Assembly (NCBI RefSeq): GCF_000003605.2
Contig: NW_003130854.1
Span: 2,442,521-2,457,087 of the forward strand
Direction of reading: 5' to 3'
Length of the DNA: 14,567 bases
Source of the DNA: Saccoglossus kowalevskii
Lineage: Eukaryota; Hemichordata; Enteropneusta; Harrimaniidae
In this document: positions 1-12,700 of the stretch, in pieces
How positions within the stretch are numbered: position 1 is the first letter of the stretch
Layout of the letters: every line of letters begins with the position of its first letter
Program-made: the position numbers and the translations under genes
The notes under the pieces: model-generated
What the model saw: the letters and a program-made list of their open reading frames with translations, nothing else
What the model was told of the DNA's origin: nothing
The model's database searches: none

Positions 1-726
1 ATTGTCGTCGGATTAACACCAAATTTTCACAGCTTTAAGGTGACAATGAGAGGAACTTGAATGTGTCCAGACAAACTATTTCATCGATTATTTACCAACG
101 AGTTGTGGTTTGAGTTGGGGGCAATGCGACTAAAACAGTAATTGAAATTCAGCACACTATTTTTTAAAACGCGTTGCTTGAATAAAACTGACCAGACACA
201 TTCAATTTACCAGACTATTGAACAACTAGGAAAGGTGAAAAAAATACTTCTTACCGCCAGCATAAATGCGTAATTATTTTTTTTACAGAAAAAGTAATTT
301 TTCACCTTTGATTGAGTAACGCGTCGTAGAATGCAGATACGGGCATGCAAAATACACTTGTGAAAAGCTTGAAGTCTGGCAATTCTAAAAATATATACTT
401 TCCCAGGTCTATTTGTAGTCATTCAGTCACAATTAGAAGATGAAAACAAGTATGCAAATAATAGTCTCGCTACCTTAATCATATCTGATAGATCATTGAC
501 ACAAAAAATGGCTGTCAGCTGGCCACTTTGAATGAACTCCAAGACAAAACTATTACTGGTAATTGATATGTGTTGCATGACACAGATTATATGAATAAAT
601 TTCACCTGTGATACAATATATTATAGTTCACAATTCAAGTTCTTATTCACAATGTGGGCTTGTTTTTGTAACACAATCCTCAGTACAGATATACTTTGAG
701 TAACAAAGAAAGGTGGTAGTACTTAC
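1..726 (-). other. CDC45 intron 10, partial; no further exon seen
   Basis: This is the 5' part of the intron after exon 10, starting at donor GTAAGT (726-721). I scanned the minus strand for the following CDC45 block (FKLW, GQK, LADMGLPL) and saw no match. One decayed copy of the interspersed motif ATGGCTGTCAGCTGGCCACT lies around 509-528. Otherwise it is AT-rich with no recognisable feature. Confidence 0.7.
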
Positions 727-798
727 CTACATGCTGTATATACAGAATGAAATAAACTATCAAATATAGACCAGTGTCTGTAGAGTGAAAGACGTAAT
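727..798 (-). CDS. CDC45: CDC45 exon 10, LYRHWS motif
   Basis: Acceptor GTTTAG is followed by A-TTA-CGT. The exon encodes [19 protein letters not shown] then YTAC (residues 281-303) and ends AG|GTAAGT in phase 2. It matches human LRLVLYQHWSLHDSLCNTS followed by YTAAR. It is 72 nt and too short to appear as an open frame on its own. No further CDC45 exon (next expected human-like motif FKLWS) was found between here and position 1. Confidence 0.93.
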
Positions 799-3700
799 CT
801 AAACATTCATATTAAGGAATGACTACTTGAAAATGCTACAATAATGGGTGAAACAAAATCTGAAAAAAGGCAAAACAACCATACAATACAGGAAAAAATA
901 AAGTCATTATGAAGAAACAAGTTGACCAGCTTTCTCAAGAATAAATTTAGATTTTCAAACTCAAACTCTCTCCATGTGCTCTGTAAATAAAATCACCACT
1001 GATGGTGGAACACAACACAAATTAACATTTTGTGAAACCAGGTCAGTGGGTCAAGTAACAATTTTCCATATCATGCACACAAATATCAATCGGCACTGTG
1101 AACGTTTGAATAAATGGTAGAAATAAAATTAATAATACAATGAAACGATGACATTTATGACAGAGATATAGTAATATGGCCAAAAATAAAAACAGCCGTT
1201 ATTTAGCCATCTTTGATCTGATTATGAAACAAACTGACATGTATGATGTATGTTCCAAATACAAATGAAAATGGTACACAAATCTTGGAAATATAATAGT
1301 AAGGTCAAAAAGTCAGATGGCTGTCAATCGACCATCCTTGATCCGATTTTGAAATAAATTGTCCTGGACATGTATCCTAACATGTATAAAGTATGTGCCA
1401 AATTTGAATGACAACTGACAAAGCATGTCCAAGATACCACACATAAAAAACAAAACAAGATGCCTGCGAGTCGGTCATCTTTGATCCAATTGCGAAAAAA
1501 TTTCAATGAAAACATGTAAAAAATACGACATTTTCAAAAAACAAGATGGCTGGCATCGCTAAACCACTACATGTGCATATGTCCCACATAAAGTACTAGG
1601 AACATGCAAAGAAATTCTGAAATATGATTCTGGACGGACTGACACACGGACTGACACACGGACGGACAGACGGACGGACGGACAAACGGACGAACTCACT
1701 GACAGTCGGGAACATGTATTCTAACATGTATAACCTATGTACCAAATTTGAATGACAACTGACAAAGCATGTCCAAAATACAACATTTTCAAAAAACAAG
1801 ACGGCTGCCAGTCGGCCATTTTGAATCGAATCGCTAAACCACTGCATGTGCATATGTCCCACATAAAGTACTTGGCACATGCAAAGAATGAACAGAGTCG
1901 GTCCAAAGGATTCTGAGATATGACTCCGGACGGACGCAGACCAAATTATAAGTCCCCATTTTCGGACTTCAAGTATGAACTAATCTACGGATGCATATAC
2001 ATTGTAAAGGTAAAGGATACTCCCTGTTGAATGCAATTCTGAGACAGTCAACAGATACAGCCATATCTTGGTCATTCAAAGGATGATTATGACGGGATAC
2101 ATGACGATTCAACTCATCAACATCACTCACATATTTATCTCTGTAAATTAAACAAGTATGCATTACACCTATTTGTGTTAAATATGCCTCCAATTGTATA
2201 GACCAGTGAGACTTGCATAGACTGTTGTTACTATTACTGTAAAAGGGTTAATTATTCACTGGGTTTTATTCGCTGAGTGGAAAATGCGCTAAATTAAAAT
2301 CCAGTGAATATGTAAAATTGAGCATAGAACACATTATCTATAAAATTAAAACTCACTGAATATACCTGAAATGCTAAAGTGAAATTTAAACCCAGTGAAA
2401 ATTAGTCATTTTACAGTACTTGTAATTAATATACTTCTTTATTATGGAACAAACAATTCTTAAAAATAGGCCTTGGTTATGTGACTAGTTTGAAGCGTAA
2501 CATTTGCCATATATAAGAAATGTACAGTTCTTACAAATATAAGCCAAAATATAGTTTTTTTTTTATCACTGGCAAAAATGATTTTGAATAATGTTTAATA
2601 TAGTTATGAAAACAGCAATAATTATTATAAATCCTCAGACATTGTACAATAAGTTCTATCCCAAACATTCTGGAGAATTAAAAATGACAAACCTTTCAAT
2701 TTTACCAATGACAATCTGACTTGAGAGCCCTACAATAGCCAGCCTGGATAATAGAAAGAGTTGTCAGTGAAAGTGAATTAAAACACAAATACACATTGGT
2801 CAAAACTGATGTCAGTACAACTTGATAAATAAATACCATTTGCACCAATCACATTTTAACTCAAATCCCTGTGTTGTTAATTTCAAAATAAATCATGTCA
2901 ATTTAGTCAACCATTTGATATTCTTTTTTTCATGTGTTCAGGGAATTTATCAATTTAAATGATATGCATGACTCTTACTCATCTTATTTTACTGAGTAAT
3001 GATATGAAAATCAAGTTTACCTATCAAACCAGAGACAAAGAACAATTGAGAGCTTGAGTTATTCATGGAGGCCATGAAGGAAATTGCCTAAATGCACTAT
3101 CTGACTGCCTTGGTGCTTTTAAATGTTCACTGCATACTTCCAATTAAACCAAGATATCTCACAAATATTTTCCCCCGAATGAGTGCCCTCATAATTCCAA
3201 AGAGAATACAATTTGTGTACATACCAAAGAAGCTCACTGGTGTCTTTTGACATTTTCCATGATAACTCTTCAAATAACACCAATGCAGACTGAAAAGAAA
3301 AAAGCATTTTCAGCTATAAATTCAATATGTTTGTATTGCCAGATATTACGTGTACCTAAATGTGGATATCCTTTGAGATTGTCAGAAAGGCTTTCCAGTA
3401 GCCTACAAGAATTATGTACTAATGTTATTCAGCCAGTTGAGTCCTGTGCTAATTGGACATGCATGTTATTCATGTATTCATGAGCAAACCAGAGATGGGG
3501 TTGAGTGAGCAAATGGTGTATCTTGGGTGAGCCAGTGCTGGGCCAGGGGCAAACCAGAGATGGGGTTCAGTGAACAATTGGTGGACCTTGGGTGAGCCAG
3601 TGCTGGGCCAGGAGCAAACCAGAGGTGGGGTTGAGCGAGCAATTGGTGGACCTTTGGTGAGCCAGTGCTGGGCCAGGGGCAAACTAGAGATGGGGTTGAG

Positions 3701-6700
3701 TGAGCAATTGGTGAGCCTTGGGTGAGCCAGTGCTGGGCCAGGAGCAAACCAGAGATAGGGTTGAGTGAGCAATTGGTGGACCTTGGGTGAGCCAGTGCTG
3801 GGCCAGGAGCAAACCAGAGATGGGGTTGAGTGAGCAATTGATGGACCTTGGGTGAGCTAGTGCTGGGCCAGGAGCAAACCAGAGATGGGATTGAGTAAGC
3901 ATATGGTGGATCCTGGGTGAGCCAGTGCTGGGCCAGGGGCAAACCAGATATGGGGTTGAGTGAGCAATTGATGGACCTTGGGTGAGCCAGTGCTGGACCA
4001 TGCAGGTGCATGCCAGATATGGGGTTGAGTGAGCAATTGGTGGACCTTGGGTGAGCCAGTGCTGGGCCATGCAGGTGCAAACCAGAGGTGGGGTTGAGTG
4101 AGCAATTGGTGGACCTTAAGTGACACTGTGGTTGGCCTTAGTGAGCCTGGGACAAATCAGCTGTGGGCTTGGGTGAGTCAGTGATTGACTGGAATGGGCA
4201 TAAAGACATTGGTAGGCTTCAATGAGCCATGGGTGTGCTTTGGTTTTCCTGGAATAGCAACATCCATCAAGAACAGTACACATACATACTAATACTAGTG
4301 TGGCCAACAGATTCAACAAGAATATTAAAACATTACCCAGGGATCTCGCCAGCCCAACGCGAGTGCCGGTGGGTCATGAATATTAATGAGCTATATGAAT
4401 AGTAATGAGTTCGGTCGCAGTGCAAATTAAGACATTATGTTTCACAATTTAGAAGAGTTTGAATTTAAAAATTAAATATATTCGAAATGCAAATGCTGCA
4501 GACTAAAAAACAGAAACAAATAAACTATTGTTGCAATATTAATGTCTCTTGTGAAAAGTTAAATAAAACGCATTTGAAACGTTTCAACCAGGATTATGTT
4601 CACGATCTTATTTACTCCAAATACATTCTCCTTTGACCACGTAAAATCGACCATGTAATTATTTGGAGTATTGTTGTAATTTATTATTCTTACCATCAAC
4701 TTCTAAAACGTATATATTCACAGTAATGAACGAACAAATAAAACTTCTGAACTTTCAAAGTTACGACGTGACATAACTTACTTTGCAATGTTATACACCG
4801 ATTATACCAATAATTTTTCTTACTCAGTCATGATGCCAAGCAAAAAAAGTTACTTTTTTTTTTTTTTTTGATATGAAATAAAAGTAAAAATTGACTTAGT
4901 TTTATCGGGAGTGGATATTTTTGATCAAGCTTCGGTAAAAAACACAGCCATGATGTTTGTGACGTATTAGTTGACCGGCATGTGTCCTTTGACCCGATGG
5001 GTCAATACTTCCATTAACCAATCAGAATGCCGCATGGTAATGCCGGTGGAAAATTACATTGCGGAAGTAAAGCAATGTCGTAACACGATGTGTTGACATC
5101 GATTTCAGTTGAAAACTGCATGATCGTTATCGAAAGAGGTGATTAGCAATTTTTAAAAGGTAAAATAGGTCTTGAAAAAAGAGTTTTTGCATGAATCACG
5201 ATGATAACAGTTGAAATGTATTTTACTAAATCGCGCAATAAACACGTTGATTTTATTCTTGCGTAGCGTAAACTGTCAGATCCTGAACTCCGCTTTGACC
5301 ATGTTATATCGAGGTGAAATTGATTTTGAAAGAATTTTAGCTTTCAATCTAAAGACTGTATCTATCTCAGAAAGTATTTACTTACAAACAAAGAGGTGCT
5401 AATTTCACAAAATTGACTAGCCGCTACGTATCGTGCGACTAGGTCTATTGTTTACAAATTATAATCCACGACTGGCAGGATGCGTGCCGGTCGGTACATA
5501 ATTATAATAACAATCGGACAATAGTCCTGGTCGGAAGCATTTCCGAGGTGGTCGCTAATTTTGAGTGCCGGTCGGGGCCAACCACCCTCGACCAGCGTGG
5601 CGAGATCCCTGATTACACTCAGCAACATGACTACTTACTGATGTTCCATGAAAACTAAATTCTTCATATCTAAATAGTATATCTTGTCTTTCTTCCTCCC
5701 ACATCCGAAGTTTTCTACGTTTCTCTATTTGTTGCTCCAGTGCATCCTATGTGTAAATACAATAATCACAATGACAGGTACATTATTACCATATATTACA
5801 AACAGAAAGAATATTTGCTCTATCAGAATCCGAAAAAGGGGATTGAATTGATTGAATATGATTTATTCTGACAATACAACTAGGTACCTAACATTTTGAT
5901 TAGCAGCTATAAAGACATGTGCTGTTAAATAGAATAAATACAGTATTTGTTATTATCCATAAATACATTGAGAGCTGAATGAACCTTACCTCATCCAGTC
6001 TACGTCTTTTACCAGAGGGTGCTGATCCATCACTTTCATTCCCAGAATCCCTGTCTTCATCATCAGACTGCATAAGAAAGTAAGTTATTCATATCAGCTA
6101 CTGGTCTATAATCATACTCACATCTGGTGTAATATGTTTCAGAGATAACAATTTATCTACCATTTTCTACTATACCATACTTCCCCAATCATAAGCCCCT
6201 TCCCAAGTAAAGGCCCACCCCTCTATTTTTAGACATTTAACAAGTTGAGGGCATCCCCGATTATAAGCCCAGGGTGTTTTTCCCGGGCATCAACGACATT
6301 TATTAAAATATGCATGTAAAAAGAGTGTTTTATTGCATAAAAAATTTTGATGTTAGTTTGGTTCATGAAACATGGCCATTGAACATCATTTTACTTTTCT
6401 AAATAATCATGTCCATTGAGACTATCGTAAATGTGGTGTGAACGAGTAAACTATTCTTCAATGCGACATGTTGGCGACCGTGAAAAGTGGTTAAATATGT
6501 TCTCCACATTCAGTTTATTTTTCAAAAATTGCTAATCACCAATTTTTAGGAAAAATGAACATGTTTGTTTCTTCATTGAAAACGTTTTCTGAGGTGGTCT
6601 TTGAGTATAAGCCCATCAATTACTTTGACAGATTTTACATGTGGAGGCCCCCGGGCTTATGATTGGGGAAGTACAGTAATATCTTTACAATTCACAATTC

Positions 6701-9700
6701 ATCATTTCAGATGAGATGTTGAAGATTAAATAGGTTTCACAGCTGAAATCGCTTTTATTAAGTGAAGTTATTGTGTATCAAGTCAATGTCAATGACATTG
6801 TCCTTATTAGTTTTTTAGTTACTGTGTCAATTAACATCAATGAATTTGTTCTAATTAAAGTTGACAGTCAAAAATATATATACGAAAATGAATTTTACCT
6901 CTTCGTCACGAAAAACCTTTTCATAATCTGGAATATTTGAAAAGTCATCTTCTTTCTTCATCAGTAATTTTATCTAAAACAAAAAGTACCGGGGTACATG
7001 CCAGTATTGTCAGTATTGCAGGGGTTGTGTTAACGCAAAAATGTGCATCTGAGAAGCATAGTTTTTGAATGTGGAGTTTTTTCCGACTTACGATTCCCTC
7101 TGTGTGCACATTTTTGGGGGAAAAAATGAATAGGCACTGGGTCCCATACAATTCTTCAAAGGTGGGTCCACAATGTTGGACATTCATGCAACCCCTGATT
7201 ATATATTGCAGCCATGTAAATGTAACACAAGGTTCCATTACAATAACATCTTTCAAGTATGCAAGGAGACAGCACCATGGCAACATCAACACAGCATATA
7301 CATCCAATATATTTAATTTTATGTTTCATTTTGGCAATGATTATTATTTCATCAACTTAACAAAAACCAGTATGGGAACACTTTGACACACAAATTAACT
7401 CCTCACATTATTGGCAGCATTCAGCATGGCATGTAATGTGTACAAACATTTTTCGAACTTCAGCTTAAAACAAATGTTTGACCATAATGTCTGTGCAACG
7501 AAATTTACCTTTTAAAACACTGTTAAGTCCCCAGAGTTAAAAATCACTATAATAACATACTCTCCAGTCATATAAATTTATACTTCTAGCAAGTGTTCAA
7601 ACAGTACTGCACTTTTTCCAGTATGAATCTTAACTAAAGCCGCTTGATGCCAAGCCACATCATGTTCAATAGAGTTCTAAATAACAGGACTATTCTTTCA
7701 ATTGCATATATATTCCGATCAGATAGGTTGAGATATACCGTAAAAACTGTATTAAAAGCCGCATCCCTAATAGAAGTCCCACCCATTCTTTTTGAACAAT
7801 TGAGAACCAAAAATCATCATTCTCATATGTGTAGATGTTCTAATAGAAGCTGCATTGCCTCTGTTGCATTGTACCATTTTAATAGAAGCCGCGGCTTCTA
7901 ATACAGATTTACATAATATATAACAATCGAAAAATTGTTTTGTATCAGGATATTTTTGGCATTAGATCATGTTGACGTACTTTAGTACAGCATGAAAAAT
8001 GTATGCCTAATTATCCACAACCCCTCAAAGACAATTCAGACATGTGCTGCTCCGCCATAGTGTTGCATTAATTTCACCACGCTACCAGCAATTACATGTT
8101 TTCACCTACCTGAGTTTCATTATAAATGTTAACAAGATCAATTGGCCTATGACTATCACATATATAAAACTGTACATTTTCTTCTGGTTGTAAGGTATCC
8201 AAGATATCAATATTAGCTCCACAATTTATCAAAACTACATATTCAATCTGAAAAAAATAAAAATAGGCCAATGGCCTGTTGCTCAACGGCTATTGTACAA
8301 AAGATTAGTGCTGTATATGCCACAACTTTTCGTTTAAATTTGTACTTTTAAACGAAACAACTACACAAAGTTGTGAATGGAATAATAAACACATGTATAC
8401 CTAACCCCAAAGGATTGGAAACAGTGGTTAGTTGAAATTCCATTTTTAACCAAAAATTACAAAAATATTTGCCAAAATTAGAGAATTAAATATATGGCCA
8501 TGGGATGATCAAATCTAGTAGATGTCAACACAAGGTACATACACACCAAGTATCAAAGCATTCAGGCTACCAGTTCTGAAGAAGAATTCGAAAATAGAAT
8601 TTTTGACCAAAAATGACCATTTCAAAATAGTCTGAACTGAAATCAGGTCGGGTCTTAACAGCCGTTTTTTTTTAATTATTTTCGCCTTAAGTTTCTACCT
8701 TCCTACTGTCAATGGGTCCCGAAACTATTTCATCAATTATTTTGAGGTCGATGGTCCGAAATTGGTCTTATTCATAAACAAAGTTATTCCAACACCATAT
8801 TATAGATGGCGCTCTCACTATAGACCGCCACAGTAGAGTTTTGGGAGGCTAATTTGCATAATTTTTGGCAGATCGACTTCTCATGAACGAATTACCATCT
8901 ACACTCATCAAGGCATCGACACACCAAAAATCGAGTCGAAAGGTTAGGCGGTTTTTGAGAAGAAGTCGTGCACAGACAGACAGACAGATAGATAGACGGA
9001 CCTATGGTCCGTTGAGCCAAAAAACCTTGGTTGTTTTAAATGCAGTAAAATTGTACTACCCGTAAAATCTGAATTAGAAGCCTCATCCCTAATAGAAGTC
9101 GCACCCAATCTTTTTGTACAATTGAAAACCAAACATTCATCATTTCTCATATGTGTAGATGCTCTAATAGAAACCCATCCCCTCTGTTGCACTCCACCAT
9201 TTTAATAGAAGCTGCGGCTTCTAATACAGATTTTACAGTACATATAGAAAGTTGGATAATACACTGCATACAGAACAAGCTTTACACAAAATTATCATAT
9301 TGTGTATTGATACTTACAATCATAGTAATATAACTTTGAAAGAAAATATTATTTTAAATGTTCATACTGTTTGGGAAATTGGTTTCATAATTTACTGGTA
9401 AATTTCTAGACATTGTCCTCAATGTTTTTAGTTTTGCAATACTGCATCATCAATTGCTCCAGAAACAAAGAGGAATATTTAATGTAAAACTCATGATCTA
9501 TTCAGCAGCCAGATTTGTCATGTGAATATTTTGTGGAGAGGCTGCACACGATCTCAAGAAATATGTGAAAGTGCACCATAAGGTCACAATACTTGGAACA
9601 GTGTTAATGGTTATACAGACATTTTTATCCATCAGCTTAGTTTTAATTTCTTTCAAAATAATTCATGAAAAACTCAATGTAGTTAATTTTTACATGTTAA

Positions 9701-12700
9701 GCTGCAAAATTTTGAGAAATTATTAGTGTGTTCTTGTTATACAATTTCAAAACAATTGGTGTGGTCATCATTGTGGTAACTTGAATGTACAGCACAGGGG
9801 TCAAAATTAGAGATTGTCCATCAACCACATTTGTTGTGGGGCGACTACAATAAATACAGTCTAATGTAGTATTATTGTTAAGTTTGTTGAGCGAAGCTTA
9901 TCATATGAGTGATTGTCTGTCAGCGTCCGGTGACCGTCGTTGTTTGCCGTCCGTGTCAAATTTATACTTTTTTGACTTCTCGAAAACTACAATTCTTATT
10001 GCTTTGATACTTGCTGTATGTGTATCTTTGGCAGCCCTCTCTTAGATTTGTTCATTCATTCATTTGTCATTTTTGATAAAAAAGTGATATTTTTGACTTC
10101 TTGTTAAAAACCACAAGTCTGATTGCTGCGATATTATACATATAGGTAGACCTTTCCCAGATTTGTTCATTTCATGATAATATCTTTAATTCTCTGATTT
10201 TGATGAATATGTTTGTCATTTTTGGGAAAAAGTGATATTTTTGACTTTTTGTGGAAACCACAAGTCTGATTGCTTTGATATTATACTTTTAGGTACTACA
10301 GGTAGACCTCTTTCTGATTTGTTCATTTCATGAGGATATATTTAATTCTATTTAAAACTTTGATGAGTATTTTGGGGAAAAAGTGATATTTTCGACTTCT
10401 TGTTAAAAACTGCAAGTCTGATTGCTTTGAAAATATACATCTAGGTACCTCGGGTAGACCTCTCAGATTCATTTTCTAATGATATCTTCAGTTTTTTAAT
10501 TGAAATGTGCATTGCTAACAGCAGAGCTATCTCAGTCGAGAGGCTGCTCGTTATTCAAATGGTTAAACATTAAAGCTTTATTGGATGGATAATTGAAAAT
10601 GCAGACAAATGTAGTATGTGTCAATTGTCTGGAATCAAATGATTGGGGGAATTCACTACAACAATTAAAATGCAGGCAAATGTAGTATGTGTCAATTGTC
10701 TGGAATCAAATGATTGGGGGAATTCACTACAACAATTCAAGGCCACCTTATGCCAGAACCATCTGTTTACCTGTTCTGAGTGCTCTAAATAAGCTTTCTC
10801 TAGATCTTGTCTACCGGACACTGGTACTAACGTATACTGTACATGGTCACATTGGAACATATTCTGCAATATACGACACGCACAGATTGCATCTACATCT
10901 AGTGCCACCAGGACAAGTACACGCTGAAAAATGAAACAGACAAATTTGACTATTAATACAAGATGCATTTCCCAATGGTAATTATTGACTTCAGTCAGGT
11001 GAATTTTGCCTTTGACTGACTAACATACTGGCTACCTAGAGAAATATGATTATTCCAGCGCCAATGTTTCTTGTGCTGATTAGTTATATACAGGTGTAAA
11101 TGTCGCTGATCATTTCTAAGTCTCTTTATAAACATCAGTCCTACATTTCCCGTAATATTGTGTGGCAGAAACCTAACTTGGTGACTAAACACACAGTGAA
11201 TATTTGTAAATAAGGGCCATCAGCTTTTCATTCAAATTCAAACATATAATGTGATTGAGCTCAATACTGAGTACTCACAAACTAGCATGGCAACAACTTT
11301 CACCTCACCTCTATGTACACATTGAGTATGTTAATGATGTAAAAGACAAGATATGTGAGATTGGTGAAACTATGCACATTCTGGACACTTTAACCAATAT
11401 ATCAGTTGTTGTGATGTAAGAGGTGAGAGAAAAGTTTATTGTCGTTAAATGGCTGGTAATAATTTCACTTTTCTGCATGGTTTATTATATTACTAATGCT
11501 TTGATGTATTGATCTGAAATATCAACATTTCAACAATGAGCTATAAAAGGAGAAATTCAAGTACAAAATCAAATCACTCAGTTATTGCTGCAGACATTCC
11601 ATCCATGCTTTTCATGGGATCCTGCAGTGGACGAATAATCATCCATTGCTATCGATTATGCTGATGGGGGTACAGTCACTTCGCCCGAAATCCACTTCGC
11701 CCGAACTCCTTCGCCTGATTACCAGTTCGCCCAATTACCGGTTTGCCAGTTTTCCTTTTCGCCCGATTTACCGATGTTACACAGTAGGCCTACTGGGGGT
11801 TTCGATTCGAAATGTACATCTGGTAAAATGCATAAAATCCACCATATGATCGCATTTTAGTCAAGGTTTTCTTGCCGATGCAAACACTGCAACTGATGTC
11901 CGCCATTGCGGGTAGTCATCCCCATTCACAATAGAGGGGTGGCCGACAGGCAATGGGACAGGTATGCATTGGCCGTCATACACAGATTTTTCACTTGTTT
12001 CACCATCGGTGTTTGAATAAAATACTTTCGTTGGCAGAATAATTTCAATCCGCGCATTTTATGCAAAGATTGACCATTGACAGAACCTTTGTACGCCCTC
12101 CGGTGTTGGGAACTTGGAACACTAAGTAGTACCTAAAGCCAACCTCGGCGTTTATCAATCTAATAAAACTCGCAAATCACGACGTTGTTACCGTATTTTT
12201 AAAGTTTTAAATACAATTTATATAGTACCAATAATATATTATTTCCTCTTTTTCTACAGTCAGAGAAAAGGTTAATGTTAAATGTAACTGGGAATTACCA
12301 ATATTCAATAATAAGCAACATTTGGTACTTTGAATTATGACGATGAGGCCATCGACTGTACGAATGAAAACCCAAGTTATTTTATCTGAATAATAAAACA
12401 GGTTTTATAATTGAAAGTGAGCTTATAACAGAGAGCATGAACACGCTTGTGGCACGACGAATATCAATAGTACATTCATTGTCATTGCAACTTGGTTTTT
12501 TTTAGAGAAAAAACCTTGCAACTTCGCACAGTATTTCCACATTTACTTTTACAACTGACTGTGTGGTACGTTTACACTATTTCCCTGTTATACAATTCGT
12601 TAATCGACGCAATTACACCATGATTACTTTGAAATATGCCCGAAACTTGGCATAGTACATTAACATTTTTTTACATGTTCCCCTATTTATTTAGTCGTTA

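Noticed and set aside
727-733. A 7-nt microexon CATGTAG after ATACAG
   Set aside because: The true exon extends upstream to 798 and encodes [15 protein letters not shown] in the right phase; ATACAG is internal coding sequence.
2005-2020. Alternative exon 9 donor further on, at TTACAAT|GTATAT
   Set aside because: It would add residues YPLPLQ that CDC45 lacks and break the phase match with exon 10. The GA|GTATCC donor gives a gap-free join.
3470-4126. Four overlapping minus-strand open frames of 89-200 codons as a repeat protein
   Set aside because: They are different frames of the same 65-bp minisatellite inside a CDC45 intron. The unit lacks stops by composition, and the frames rotate from unit to unit.
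5211-5402. 63-codon open frame as a transposase remnant in the 4337-5611 element
   Set aside because: No DDE-type or other transposase motif is visible; its length is within chance for AT-rich DNA.
6945-7307. 120-codon minus-strand open frame
   Set aside because: Only its last few codons overlap exon 4, in the wrong context. The rest is intron 3, with no similarity I recognise.
7069-7386. 105-codon plus-strand open frame
   Set aside because: It is intronic and antisense, with no recognised domain and no supporting splice or start context.
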